64,000 bases of DNA from Leuctra nigra (GCA_934045905.1 OW203768.1:14412316-14476315), one strand, 5' to 3'. Positions 39,601-48,425 are shown, counted from the first letter of the stretch. Notes: generated from the sequence alone by a model not told the origin. Numbers and translations are program-made.

Positions 39601-42600
39601 GTAAACTTCTGACAGTTCAATGACAAAGAAAAGGCAGTGAAACAAATAAAATCTCAAGAAGAGAAAGCCTTGTCAGAGGAGTCTATCTCTAGTCTCTAGT
39701 GTACTTAACGCAATGGCACTTCGACCACTCTGAACTTAATTAGCACCTAATTAGGTTCTAATCAGGGGGAAGCTTCCCGTCTTAACGAACCACAAATTGG
39801 TTTCACTCTCAAATCAAATCAAGATTGGACAGTGACGTCATTATATTGCAAGTTGGTTCAGGCAGTGATTTGAACTCTGAAGGTCTTGGATTCGATTCCC
39901 GCGTCGATCCTTTTCACTCAATGTTTTTCGTGGTTTTCCTCATATATCCATATTTTACGTTTGCCTCATAGTCGAGAGGCAAATGATTGACAGAATCTCA
40001 TAATTCAATTTTCGCCGTTGTCCAAATTGCAGAACAGTGTGACGTAGCAGGAATGTGGAAAAGGAATCGATCTTTCGTCATATCGATACATTGGATTCGA
40101 TATATTGAATCGAGTTTCCTGCATCAGATATATCGATATATCGAACCATTTCATACACGATTAATAAAATCAAAATAACAAATATTTTGTCGTCAAAACA
40201 AAAAGCGTGTATTTTCCTCTGCGAAGTGTGTGTATTTCTATCCGACTGTTTGGCTAATTTCCAATCACAAATGACCTTGGAAAAATTGTATCAATTTCGA
40301 TATATCGACATGGATTCAATATAACCATTGACTATATAACTACGTCGATTTTAATCGATTTTCTTGCATTCGATATAATATGGATAATATTCCAATGGAA
40401 AAAAATAATAAAATTGAAAACCCAACAGCCCTACGTTAGGTACCATAAAAGTACTTCATTTTACCAAAATTCAGACACAACCTCGCGTATCGTGTCCTTC
40501 TTCTTCCATCTGACTCTTTTAACTCCCAACTCACAGCATCTTCACAACAACTACTACTTAACTTTAGCCCCGTTAATTAACCATGGCCAATCAAGTTGCC
40601 AAGTTAAAAACAGCTCAACGTTATAAGTTTGCGTAACCCCAACTTAGTTGATAGATTATTCATGAAGGACTTAACCAAAGTCACTGAGATTAACAACTTA
40701 ACTTTGTAAACTAGTAGTTTCAGTCCATTAAGAAAACTAGTTCGCGAACACCGTGTAATTAACAAATAATTAATTATGCATTAGTAAATAATTGATTGAA
40801 GTTTTAAGCACCAACGTCATATTATCATATTTCACCGCCTACCATTCGTTCTGAAAAAATCGAACGTTTATTTTTTGAATATTTTACATTTCGTTCCATA
40901 TCACTCTAGTTTGATTTATTTAAATGTAAGTCAGAGCAACAACTCTTTTATTTATTTTGCATATTGTATTGGGTGTCACGAATGGAAGTTTAAGTGCTAA
41001 ATCAATGTTGACGGACATTTGCGGACATGTTTTAACAATACACGGCATCGTGTTCGTGGACAGTGGTGAATGAAGTGATGGAGAAACCAATGGATAGCCT
41101 GGCGTGATGATGACACAGAACAATCACAGATAATTGATTAAATTCGACTTGATAAACAATGGCCGAATCAAAGTGTCTATTTCATCTTTATAAATCTATT
41201 ATGAAAGTTTAAGTGCTAAATCGATGTGATTGTGTACTGACATGTTTTAACAAAACACGCTCAGGGATTGCTCAGAGTCAGGGATTTCCACTCTTGACGT
41301 TCCGGGCTCGATTCGCATTTTCGATAAGTCATTGTTTTGTCATTGAAAACAACATGCAAACTAAAACAATAACAAACAATACGTGATCTATTTGGCAGAG
41401 TGTAATTTACAAATATTATGTAAATTAATTAGATCTAGGATCTTGATCTGAGATCAGGCTTAATAGAAAAAGTAATGGACGCCATGGATGGATGGATATC
41501 AGTAGGATTTATTCTAAGGGGGGAGGGGGGAGGGGGGGGGGACTTTCCAACGCCAGCATGCGAGTACTGATTACTTTCTTATGTACAATTTTAAAGGCAA
41601 TTCGAAATATTTTGTGCGTTATAACATAAAGGTTATAATTTTCGTTCGAATCAAAAGCGTATTTTTTTTGGTTTTAGGCTATCTTCATACATATGAACAG
41701 AAATTACAGAAATATGAACATAAATGTGATCAATAAAAAATTAATTAAACACCAATCGTCGCTTGAGAATGTATTTGTTCTATGTCCTACAATTCCTATT
41801 TTCGGCAATGGCGAGTTGAAGTTTGAGACATTAATTTCTCCTACTAAATGAACTCGTATCACAATGATATTAGCAGGATATCATCTTCGGATCATATAGG
41901 GAATATAAAAAAATATAAGAACACAATGAATTAGTTATTATACCCTTAAAAATACTACTTCCTGTTGGAGATAGCCCTTCTGTCTCGAGAAAAATTTGAT
42001 GTCGTTGAGAATAGGACGGGCTATCTCCATTTCCCATTGAATTAACATTGATAGAATTCCCCACATGCTTTTAATAACTTTTACCTCTATTTTTCAAAAT
42101 ATTTATCAATATTTTCATTGATCGATATTAGCAGTGATATAATGGGAAATTAAAATCAATAAATTATACTTTTCTAAATACATTTTCCTTATTTGTTATT
42201 CAAATGCATCAGTTTAAAGTATATTAATAGCATAATTAACCTACTCATTCATGTCCATGTATATTATAATTTGCCTACATCATAATAGGCGTAGAACTAA
42301 TTATTTACAAAATTAATATACACAAAAAATCGTTTCTAATGGAACTGATGATTTTAAAATCAATTAAACCAATATATACACTCATTGTTACAATATTTGT
42401 AATGAATGGATATAAGTCAGTAATAAAGGAGCGTTTATCATTAATATCAACGGTCACATAAGAAAAACATATTAGATATTAAAATTAGTAACTATGTATT
42501 ATGTGCCCCAAAACCTACATTCAAAAAAACGCGGGAAACCGCCACTCTGAATCTACCGTGTGCTTGATGTTGATTGGCTCAAACAGTAGCCGGAAGTTGA

Positions 42601-45600
42601 AATATGGACATTGAACATTTGCATTCTTAACAGGTGTTTGGAAATGGACATAATGCAAGTGAATTATTCGTTTTTGGAGGGAATTAATGTCATGTTATTA
42701 TATTTTCTACATGGATATAGCCCAAATGCATTCTAAGCAAGTGATAAATGTCAAAATGTCAAAATTTACGGAAATTGGAGATATAACAAATGCATTCTCA
42801 AGCGACGCAATATCAGAGATGAGGCAAATTCAATTAGTACACACTTTCCTTTAAAAAAAACATCAAAACTACATTATCTCTTCGTTCATTTTCCGCTCAG
42901 TCTCTATGGAATTCCAAATCCAAAGCAGCTCCCCCCCCCCCTTCCCCCCCCCCATCGACACACCCACTACACCCTGTGGAAGTCCATGGAATTAACAGGT
43001 TTTAGATAAATTCCCGAAATCAAATTTCTTGTTCTTTCTTGTTGTTTCTTGTTATTCCAACTGCCATGCGCAGAACTGTCAAAACATTCGATTATATTTT
43101 CAAATTAAACCTGTAAATCTTCAAACCGCCATCTTTTATTCTCATGTCTTTTCGCTCGTAAAACGTCCTCGCCATCTTTCACTCAACTTTCCGTGATGCG
43201 CCGCTTCTTTCATCGCATGGCGTCGAATGTGATGGCTGGGCATGCTGGGATGATGGATGGGAAGGATCTAAGTGAATGGTGATGGCTTGGTACTCCAGGG
43301 ATTGCAACTCTATGCATATAGAAGTGTAAGACTTAGCAGCCTGCAAACTGATGGGATTTGTGCGATGTGGTGAAGAGACGATGAAATTTATAATTATAAT
43401 TGGAATTGTGATGGGATGAGATATTAATATTAGGTTGGCAAAGACGGTGAGATTATGCAACTATGATTATTGATAGTTATGATTACCGTGATACCTTTGT
43501 CTAATCCGCTAATTTTTAGATTATGAACGCGTCATTGAAGTTAGACTAAATGTTAAAGCGAAAACATTAGAGAATGAACACTCTTTATGTGCGGTTCACT
43601 TTAAAAAAAAATCCTTAAGTTATGTGTGTATTATAATTTCAGAATTTCACTGTATTAAAATTCCGAAAAATATCACCGTTCTTCACTTTTAGAACTCATT
43701 TTTTAAAAAAGTAATAATTTCAACAATGTACAAAGAGTAATAATTAATTCTCTAAAACTTTGTCGCTCCAACATACATATAGTCCACATTCAACGGTATG
43801 ACGTCACAATCTCAAAATTGTGGACAACGCCGAAAGGCAAATCGGTGGTCTTTGGCCATATTTTTTCCTAACAAATTGTGAATATTTGAAAACTCTCGTT
43901 ATTTCGCAATGATTGTCAAAATTCCGAACATGAATAAGTAGTTCAGTCTTAGACGTATCAAAACGGCTATTTATTATTCCAGTGGTAAAGCAGAGATTGA
44001 GACACGTTTTGGCGATTTACTCGAATCGAAACAGTTTTCAATTTCATGTACACTTATATCTATAGTGCTATATGGTTGGTGAGAGCCAGTATTTCAGTTC
44101 AAATTGGTTCTGCTCGTGCGCAGAGTCATTTTGGACGATAAAGGGAATGTGCAGGCAGATCCAAGTTGCCCAACCAAAAGTTGCATAGTCTTAATTGGCA
44201 TTTGATTCGTTTAGAACCCCATTTAAAAATTTATATGGCGTAACTTCGATGTTGCAGCCCCCACAGACGCGAGGGGGGGGGGTGCAGGGCTTAGGGGAGC
44301 CTTCAAATTTGGATTGAATGAATACCATAAAAAACAAAAATATCGATGATCAGCAGTAGGTAAAGAAAATAGTCTAGTAATTTAAAGAATATAAATTATC
44401 AAATTGACCATAAGTTGTGTATAAAAAGCGGTGAAATGCACTAACTTCTGCAGTGGAAATCAAATTTTTCCTGGCCTGTTGCGCGGCCCGGACCCGCGTA
44501 GGTATTGTTCTAAGGCTCTCCTCCAGACCCAAATCGGACCTTATGTTATAATATTATTTTACCCTTGAGTATTGTACCTTCTATCTATACTACAAAAATT
44601 CACAGCACACAACTGGATTTTCAACAATTGAAAAAGTGCCATACATCATTTAAGAATTTACACAAAAAGATGCAATTATTACATTTTTTTACGGTAGGCA
44701 ATTAAAAAAGTAGGGAGCTCAGAAAATTATCCTGCGGGGGGGGGGGGGGGGGCAAATCTGGAGTAACGCCACTGATATGTTGACAATATGTGTATATGAG
44801 CTGATATGTACGTCAAATGTTGACATACGCGACGATTTGTAATGCTGAAAATAACTTCGCGTCAATGGCTCAGATTCTCCTGAAACTTCAAGATATTTGC
44901 ATAATAAACTGGACAAGTAATATTTTAATTTTATCGCCATTATCGCTAAAGTGTGATAAACCCGGGTCTCAATTATAATTACCATATCTCCCACTAGCGG
45001 ACAAAGTGGTCTCTTTCACGAGAGAAGAAAGAATAGAATTCATGCTGACCAATCGTGCTTTTGAAGATTAATTTTTACAAATTAAAAGTTGTATTGGGTT
45101 TAATTTATATATAATTTCCTTGTTGCTTTATTGATTTAATGAGTACTACCTACCTATGCCCTAGGTCCACTACACTGAATATATACTTGGATGTTGTATC
45201 TTATTTAATGAAATATAAGGGGACCATTAGTTAAAGCTTCAGTTAGTTTAAGCTCCACTTGGAAAATGTGGTGTTACCATTATATACTGCAGAATAGCTT
45301 AAATTAACTGTAGGCAATGTGGCATGAGGTTAATTTAAACTGAGGATATAAGCTCAGGAATTAAGCTGCAGTATAATAATGAATACACCATATTCCCAAA
45401 GGAGCTTAAACGTAGCTTTAGCATGGCAATACCGGGCCTAAATAGCAGTAGTATTGCAGTTTTACTACATAGTGCCTACTACCATAGACATTGCTACTAC
45501 CTATTTGAATGCTTGGATGATTCGAAAACGGCCAAGATCATATCGAACATAGCACAATGATAAAATTAACAAACCCCCCTTTTCGTTCCAACGGAATGCT

Positions 45601-46959
45601 TCCTATGGAAGATATGCCTGGACTACATAGACTAAAATAGTCTCCTACTCAATTATTGAAGAGACATTGAAATATCCTGACAGCCATGAATGAAGTACAG
45701 ACCTAGGTATTCAAAATGTTCTAAATTTATGAGTTGCATTTTGATAAACGTACGTTGATGAATGTAATTGATGACATGACAAATATTTGGGTGTAACGAT
45801 TTTACGGGTTTTTTTTTTATTACTATAGGAAAACGCTCTGTGTACCGCGTTGATAAGCGAGCCTTCGTATTGCATGCGAATTAATATTCGTGTGAAAGTT
45901 GCTGCTCTATAATTGAATTTGGAAATACTAGGAACCCAACATGTGTCAAATGAGAAGTGAGATTTTTTACGAAATATCTTTGAATAAATGTAACAAAATT
46001 TCAAAACAAATATAAAATTAAAATTTCCCAAAAATGTCAATAACTCTTGAAGTTTTTATCAGATTGGTATAACATTTTGGTCCTAATGACCATACAATTT
46101 GACATTGATCGGTCCGTTCCATTTTAAATTTTTAAACAATAACAGGATCTTATCCAAAAACTATACACTGTACCGTTCATATGACATTAGTGCGTGTGCA
46201 AAATTTCAGATCGATCGGTTGAGCGGTTTGACCTGGGCAGTGCAAGCAAAAACACAAACAGATAACAAAAATAAGACACACCGAAAAAGAGTAAAGAGTA
46301 CCGTGATAATGCTCCCTATACTAGTGCGTGCATGCAATTGCAAATGCATTGCAATTAATAATTGTAGCCATATAATTGATGGTAAAATGTTTGATTCATG
46401 TACGTCTAAGACACCTAGCACCTACAATGTCTTTTAATTTACGTCACTCATTCATCATTACGTATCAACATAGGTAGGTATACGTAGGATTTCTCAGTAA
46501 TTTCTTTCATTATTTACGCAACGGTAGTAGGTGATAAAATGAAACAGCATGCAATACTACTTTGCATCCGGTGATTGTTACAGACTTTCATCGAATAAGA
46601 AGATATATCTTGAATTGTTTTGCTGATGTAGATAGGTGCTGTAAAAACGTGATATTAATCAATATTTGCTAAACAGATAACACGATTGTAAGCACGCTTT
46701 CCAACGCGTAAATTAAAGGTTAGGTAGTAGGCTTAAAAATAGATTTACGAAACTTGGCCAAAAATTGATCGTCAGAATTTTAAAACCAAATCTATAAAAC
46801 GAACGGCGATTTGGAGAGCGCCGGGACCGCGCAACCCCCACCCCCAAAATTTCGACTCCCAGGTCAGGGACAGCCCGCCAAGGTCGGCCCCCGCCAGCAA
46901 CCAAACTACTGTCTTAAAGATATTAATTCTCGTGTTACCTTGTTCATGCCATTCCCCAT
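9426..46959 (-). CDS. DUSP22: DUSP22/DUSP15-like dual-specificity phosphatase (gene span, 5 coding exons)
   Basis: Cytosolic or membrane-attached cysteine phosphatase that in the known family removes phosphate from Tyr and Ser/Thr, with JNK-pathway and other kinase substrates. Coding exons are 46959-46939, 24438-24322, 22347-22223, 13676-13505 and 9608-9426. All junctions have GT/AG and matching phase, giving 205 residues; human DUSP22 is close to this size. Residues 1-7 are MGNGMNK, a family hallmark whose Gly2 is N-myristoylated in vertebrate members. VIPGLYVGNY (8-17) matches the family start. Asp57 is the expected general acid. HCLAGMSRS (87-95) contains Cys88 and Arg94 of the CX5R loop. 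NPNRGFQKQLQEFE follows near residue 127. The last 60 residues are lineage-specific, with a Cys-rich tail (CEGDC, CPTGLC). The split between DUSP22 and DUSP15 cannot be decided because insects commonly have one gene for both. Seen: sequence and phases. Known: catalytic roles. Inferred: substrates. Confidence 0.93.
9519..11074. repeat. 112-bp tandem array, about 14 copies, containing the exon 5 acceptor and half-exon
   Basis: Units begin at 9519, 9631, 9743, 9855, 9967, 10079, 10191, 10303, 10415, 10527, 10639, 10751, 10863 and 10975, an exact 112-bp period. Each unit, read on the minus strand, has about 22 nt of intron end, the AG acceptor and 90 nt of exon 5. Copies differ by a few substitutions (ctaccaac/ctagcaac, gtcgac/gtcgtc, gtctgcac/gtcggcac). 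Only the copy nearest the exon continues into the rest of exon 5. Confidence 0.98.
11172..11601. mobile_element. hAT-like MITE, 430 bp
   Basis: Terminal inverted repeats CAGGGACTGGAACC at the left and the complement of CACGGACTGGAACC at the right. The flanking octamers tttggctg and gttggccg match at 6 of 8 positions, consistent with an old 8-bp target duplication. The interior is low-complexity, with many ggaaccggtacc-type words. It lies in DUSP intron 4 next to the 112-bp array. Confidence 0.7.
13505..13676 (-). CDS. DUSP22: DUSP exon 4 (catalytic P-loop)
   Basis: This exon is 172 nt: one base completing Cys88, then 57 codons (LAGMSRSVTVAVAYIMSV to FRLAE). It contains Arg94 of CX5R and the conserved NPNRGFQKQLQEFE helix. 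The acceptor is gttgcag|C and the donor is GAG|gtaagttc. The acceptor and the first codons are repeated upstream of the exon. Confidence 0.93.
13651..13949. repeat. Compound tandem repeat across the DUSP exon 4 acceptor
   Basis: The block catgccggcgaggctgcaac starts at about 13664, 13753, 13804 and 13892, with spacings of 89, 51 and 88 bp. Each block is the acceptor plus the first catalytic-loop codons in minus orientation. Longer units also contain a piece (cgctcataatgtag) resembling the interior of exon 4 (cgctcatgatgtac), so the array is a mixture of the exon start and the exon interior. Confidence 0.93.
14100..14235 (-). repeat. tRNA-derived SINE
   Basis: On the minus strand: A-box-like gagtggtaacgctctga, B-box gggttcgattcccgcg, then a tail with tcgtggtattccctcag and gacaggcaaatgctgggaag. 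The same head and tail pattern recurs at 39850-39985 and 48288-48420, defining a family. Confidence 0.7.
14752..15139. mobile_element. hAT-type MITE with intact 8-bp target duplication, 388 bp
   Basis: Ends CATGGGCGCCCACAGG and CCTGCGGGCGCCCATG are inverted repeats with one mismatch. The element is flanked by identical TTCTTATT at 14744-14751 and 15140-15147. The interior has G- and C-runs and no reading frame. An exact 8-bp target duplication points to hAT-type mobilisation and a fairly recent insertion. Confidence 0.88.
15605..15620. repeat. C16 homopolymer
   Basis: A run of 16 C, part of a short GC-rich patch at 15590-15660 in DUSP intron 3. A SINE-like B-box (minus ggatcgatccc) follows. 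Confidence 0.9.
16010..16243. mobile_element. TIR MITE of the 'ctcagaggtagaaggc' family, copy 1
   Basis: About 235 bp. Left end tacctcagatgtagaagg, right end the complement (gccgtctgcctctgaggtac). Shares ends with 23165-24028, 32288-32533 and 63249-63508. Confidence 0.75.
16327..16713. mobile_element. TTAA-flanked foldback MITE, 387 bp
   Basis: Flanked by TTAA at 16323-16326 and 16714-16717. Ends GAGGGCTGGTAGTG and the complement of GACGGCTGGGTAGTG. Long imperfect arms continue inward (gtacgagtattcagaacagt versus actgttctgaatactcgtac), with a second small palindrome in the centre. The TTAA target suggests piggyBac- or Kolobok-type mobilisation. Confidence 0.78.
17020..22140. other. DUSP intron 3, mostly unique AT-rich sequence
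   Basis: No coding exon is recognised on either strand. A SINE-like minus B-box (ggatcgaacctggga) occurs near 20490. Otherwise I see only AT-rich sequence with short chance frames. Confidence 0.5.
22144..22227. repeat. 28-bp tandem triplication of the DUSP exon 3 donor
   Basis: The block actcaccagtggatgag occurs at 22161, 22189 and 22217, a period of 28 bp. On the minus strand each copy reads CTCATCCACTG|gtgagt, meaning the last 11 exon bases plus a donor. The copy at 22223/22222 is the one that preserves the reading frame. Confidence 0.95.
22223..22347 (-). CDS. DUSP22: DUSP exon 3 (general-acid loop)
   Basis: This exon is 125 nt and encodes residues 47-87 plus two bases of Cys88. HYLCVMASDTPDQNL carries Asp57, and FIHAARLRGGNVLIHC leads into the catalytic loop. 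The acceptor is ttccag and the donor is CACTG|gtgagtaac. The TG joins the first C of exon 4 to make the Cys88 codon, so the catalytic cysteine is split by an intron. Two extra copies of the donor lie just downstream in the intron. Confidence 0.92.
23165..24028. mobile_element. Long member (about 860 bp) of the same TIR family
   Basis: The left end (ctcagaggtaaaaggg) and right end (cttctgcccttgtacct) match the short members' termini in inverted orientation. The interior is unique and includes a short ATG-led segment MPNCCVRSE at 23701 before a GTAATT donor-like site. It may be the less-deleted parent of the 235-260 bp copies. Confidence 0.65.
24150..24365. repeat. 106-bp tandem duplication of the DUSP exon 2 donor half
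   Basis: The block gtcgaccaatca occurs at 24183 and 24289, and gcgtcagcc/gcgttatc occur at 24151, 24257 and 24363, all 106 bp apart. The copied part holds roughly the last 42 bases of exon 2 and its donor ctcacttacc (minus strand). The distal donor lies 106 nt into intron 2. Confidence 0.95.
24322..24438 (-). CDS. DUSP22: DUSP exon 2
   Basis: This exon is 117 nt, phase 0 at both ends, and encodes residues 8-46 (VIPGLYVGNYRDS to ARKIHL). The acceptor is cctag and the donor is CTG|gtaagtgag. THIVAIHD corresponds to the family's THILSVHD beta-strand. The donor half is repeated 106 bp further into the intron. Confidence 0.92.
24440..26690. other. DUSP intron 1, 3' part, no feature recognised
   Basis: AT-rich sequence with only chance frames. 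The intronic acceptor cctag for exon 2 is at its left edge. Confidence 0.5.
26700..27180 (+). repeat. Interspersed repeat 'gtaacgcgttgataagcgag', copy A
   Basis: Starts aagctctgtgtaacgcgttg, has aaattaatattcgtg, and further on the phrases ctaatagccatgcaaaattt and aaaatttcagctcgatta. It matches 45829-46300 in order and spacing. Partial heads also occur at 3299 and 12860. No coding frame is supported. Confidence 0.65.
27190..32280. other. DUSP intron 1, middle part
   Basis: Mostly AT-rich and unique. A short GC-rich patch at 28070-28200 and a purine-rich, cgggaacggga-type patch at 29120-29190 are the only compositional departures. A SINE-like B-box cgggttcgaatcctg lies at 31324. No exon is recognised. 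Confidence 0.45.
32288..32533. mobile_element. TIR MITE of the same family, copy 3
   Basis: About 246 bp, from tcctcagaggtagaaggc to gccgtctatctctgaggt. The subterminal words gcgttgcatacttttggaa and acagttatattgaagtatt are shared with the copy at 63249. Confidence 0.8.
32926..32985 (-). repeat. tRNA-related SINE fragment
   Basis: The minus strand reads gctcggagtactgggatcga then tccccggc, an A-box spacer and B-box arrangement. The fragment is short and diverged. Confidence 0.4.
35077..35470. repeat. Near-perfect inverted repeat at the head of the 35.3-kb element
   Basis: About 155-bp arms (35077-35235 and 35312-35470) are reverse complements around a roughly 76-bp spacer. The left arm reads cactccgtgtaaaaatacca and the right arm tggtatttttacacggagtg. 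The arms match the first part of the element copy at 680, so a second, inverted and truncated copy sits directly against the 35.3-kb copy. Confidence 0.9.
35305..36405 (+). repeat. 1.1-kb interspersed repeat with CRE/ETS-like motif blocks (copy 2)
   Basis: Same start (acgatgcgccaagta) and end (ggtggagcgaccgctccact) as the copy at 680-2120. Three blocks resembling TGACGTCACTTCCGG remain at about 35672, 35817 and 35940. It lies inside DUSP intron 1, in the opposite orientation to the gene. Confidence 0.8.
36410..37900. other. DUSP intron 1 stretch with a small GC-rich island
   Basis: A GC-rich patch at about 37300-37440 (ctcggcgtcgcgtgtacaag) stands out from the AT-rich surroundings and is open in one frame. 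No domain is recognised, and it could be regulatory or a decayed element. Confidence 0.25.
37920..37997 (+). repeat. (AATAC)7 microsatellite after AATAAA: likely retroposon tail
   Basis: Seven AATAC units at 37961-37995 follow gagattaataaaata. A pentameric tail directly behind a polyadenylation-like signal is typical of a LINE or SINE 3' end, but no upstream reverse transcriptase is recognisable. Confidence 0.6.
38950..39100 (+). repeat. Short interspersed repeat 'gctggtcaggttcc', diverged copy
   Basis: Shares gctggtca, the ttgttattatcattgaaat block and the gcttacctactac block, in the same order, with the copies at 52100 and 53230. Confidence 0.5.
39850..39985 (+). repeat. tRNA-derived SINE
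   Basis: A-box-like ggcagtgatttgaactctga, B-box ggattcgattcccgcg, then a tail with tttttcgtggttttcctcat and agtcgagaggcaaatg. Same family as 14100 and 48288. Confidence 0.7.
40040..40390. other. TATCGATA-rich intronic patch
   Basis: Many overlapping atatcgata words (for example 40081-40148). These resemble DREF/BEAF-type CGATA motifs known in insects, but the patch may equally be a simple AT-rich repeat. It lies deep in DUSP intron 1. Confidence 0.3.
41262..41345 (+). repeat. tRNA-related SINE fragment
   Basis: cagggatttccactcttgac then B-box ccgggctcgattcgc. The order resembles the SINE heads elsewhere but with a diverged B-box. Confidence 0.4.
41500..44700. other. DUSP intron 1 stretch, low-complexity G/C runs only
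   Basis: G-rich runs at 41520-41541, C-runs at 42931-42952 and a G-run near 44274 are interspersed in AT-rich sequence. No exon or structured element is recognised. Confidence 0.45.
44736..44752. repeat. G17 homopolymer
   Basis: A run of 17 G within a repeat-like context (cctgcggggg to ggcaaatctggagtaacgcc), probably the edge of a decayed G-rich MITE. Confidence 0.85.
45227..45428. mobile_element. About 200-bp palindromic MITE
   Basis: The left arm (agtttaagctcca, ttatatactgcaga) and the right arm (ctgcagtataataatg, ggagcttaaacg) are imperfect reverse complements. No clear target duplication was identified. It lies in DUSP intron 1. Confidence 0.55.
45829..46300 (+). repeat. Interspersed repeat 'gtaacgcgttgataagcgag', copy B
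   Basis: Starts aaacgctctgtgtaccgcgt and shares taatattcgtgtgaaagttg, cctaatgaccatacaatttg and caaaatttcagatcgatcgg with the 26.7-kb copy. It is a decayed element of unknown class in DUSP intron 1. Confidence 0.65.
46939..46959 (-). CDS. DUSP22: DUSP exon 1 (MGNGMNK, myristoylation signal)
   Basis: Seven codons from the ATG at 46959-46957 to AAG, followed by the donor gtaaca. This is the conserved N-terminal peptide of DUSP22/15, with Gly2 available for N-myristoylation after Met removal. Phase 0 joins the next exon to give MGNGMNKVIPGLYVGN. The following intron is 22,500 nt. The exon is too short to be found by an ORF search and was located by matching the family N-terminus. Confidence 0.88.
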
Positions 46960-47165
46960 GCCGGTGTTGTGATCCCCTCATCAGCGACGTCGCTCCGTCA
47001 CATCGCAAACAACACTGGCAGGCGTCGCGAAGCGTCGGGACGGCTGTGCCACTGATTCGTGAGCGCCGTGCATCGATCCTGGAGGGGGGGAGGAGGGTAG
47101 GTCGGGGCTGTGGGAGGGGAGGTCCGGGTTTTCTTGCTTGGAGCGTCTTTAGAACGCGGGACCTT
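46960..47165 (-). promoter_or_regulatory. GC-rich, CpG-rich 5' flank / 5' UTR of the DUSP gene
   Basis: About 200 bp just upstream of the DUSP ATG is far richer in G, C and CpG (cgacgtcgctccgtc, gcgtcgcgaagcgtcg) than the surrounding AT-rich DNA. Its position suggests the 5' UTR and core promoter. Open frames on both strands here look like products of GC content rather than genes. No TATA box was identified. Confidence 0.5.
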
Positions 47166-47511
47166 GAAAAGTTGCAGAAGGATGTTGAAGAAATGATTTG
47201 TTTGTGTAGAGTAGCGGAGTGCACAAAACCTATTCATTTAAATACTGAGCGATACCTTATGATTTTTTTTATTTTTTTTTTAATAAAGGCGTCGGAAAAG
47301 ACAAGAATGCGATGTAAAGTTATTACCATACAAAAAATAATTAAAAAGTCAGAAATTTTGTTTTAATTTTTAAATTTTGCAGATCGTATATTTTGTCTTG
47401 ATTTTTTCAACAGTATTGGCTATTTAATAATTTTACACACATCAAATATCTTATTTTCATCAATGTAGAATTTTAAGATGAATAACATAAGTAGGTATGA
47501 AATATGATTTT

Positions 47512-47645
47512 TACTGAATCCCTCAGTTAGGTGAATGTTAATAAATACCAACTGCAATGTGAAAAGATTTTCCTCGAGTGGGACTCGAACCCACATTGCA
47601 GTTGCAGTTGGTATTTATTAACATTCACCTAACTGAGGGATTCAG
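47512..47645. repeat. Inverted repeat enclosing a 3' half tRNA-like fragment
   Basis: The arms aatccctcagttaggtgaat (47518) and attcacctaactgagggatt (47623) extend through taataaataccaactgcaa. Between them is a minus-strand fragment (cctcgagtgggactcgaacc) equal to the 3' part of the tRNA-like sequence at 47819. Confidence 0.85.
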
Positions 47646-47818
47646 TAAAAGTCATATTTCATACATATGCGCACTCATCTGCTTATGAGAATACCAAGTC
47701 GAATGAAGTTAGTCAGTTGTCAAACGTGGATGAAATTCACGGTCTTCTGACCCTATCTTCAAAATCGGTAAGTTGCTAACGCAGCTTATATTGGAACACA
47801 GCCGCTGTAATGTGAACT

Positions 47819-47891
47819 GCCTCGATAGCTCAGCTGGTAGAGCATCTGACTGGATATCGGAAGGTCGTGGGTTCGAGTCCCACTCGAGGAA
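47819..47891 (+). tRNA. tRNA-like sequence, anticodon GGA, without a long variable arm
   Basis: Folds as a 73-nt cloverleaf: acceptor GCCTCGA/TCGAGGA with a G1-A72 mismatch, D stem GCTC/GAGC, anticodon stem TCTGA/TCGGA with loop CTGGATA, 5-nt variable region, T stem GTGGG/CCCAC with TTCGAGT. The anticodon reads Ser UCC, but a serine tRNA should have a long variable arm, so this is more likely a tRNA pseudogene or the head of a tRNA-derived SINE. Its 3' flank (aatcttttcacattgcagtt) is repeated in inverted form at 47532-47570. Confidence 0.5.
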
Positions 47892-48287
47892 AATCTTTTC
47901 ACATTGCAGTTGGTATTTATTAATAAGTAGGTATCTTATAATTTGAGACGCATTCGAAGTATTCTCCCTTTTTGACGGTTTAAGAAATCTAAAATTTTTG
48001 ACTTTTTGAAAGAGGCATCTACAGCTGGTCATATCTTGACCGAGCAAAAGTACTCAGGAAGGTCAACTGAATGGGACCAGAGTTTCCGGAATGAGCGTCC
48101 AATGTGTTTCCTAGCAGTGGTAAGCTACCTAATAAATAGACGTAATTCAAATGGTAATTAATTCGTCAATTGTATAGTACCCTGAGACAGCTCTCTCTCT
48201 GTTAATACCCGATCATTTACATAATTAGCCAAATAAATATTCATTTACAACCATTCATTTTTACCTACTTACAAGACGAGAGTCATC

Positions 48288-48425
48288 AGAAAGCTTTGCA
48301 CTCACTCGGAGTGTTTATAGGTTCGATTCCCGCGACAGTCTATCCTGATTGAAGTTTTGTCGTGAGTCTTTTAGTCAAGAGGCAAATGTCGGGAAGGTTT
48401 CCTTCTTCCCAACGTAACGTCCATC
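48288..48425 (+). repeat. tRNA-derived SINE
   Basis: gcactcactcggagtgtt, B-box ggttcgattcccgcg, then gttttgtcgtgagtctttta and aagaggcaaatgtcgggaag. Same family as 14100 and 39850. It lies between the DUSP 5' end and TMEM42. Confidence 0.7.

Noticed and set aside
46772..47366. Several 79-150-codon frames on both strands near the DUSP 5' end
   Set aside because: They overlap each other in a GC-rich, CpG-rich patch. Only the seven-codon MGNGMNK exon has family support.
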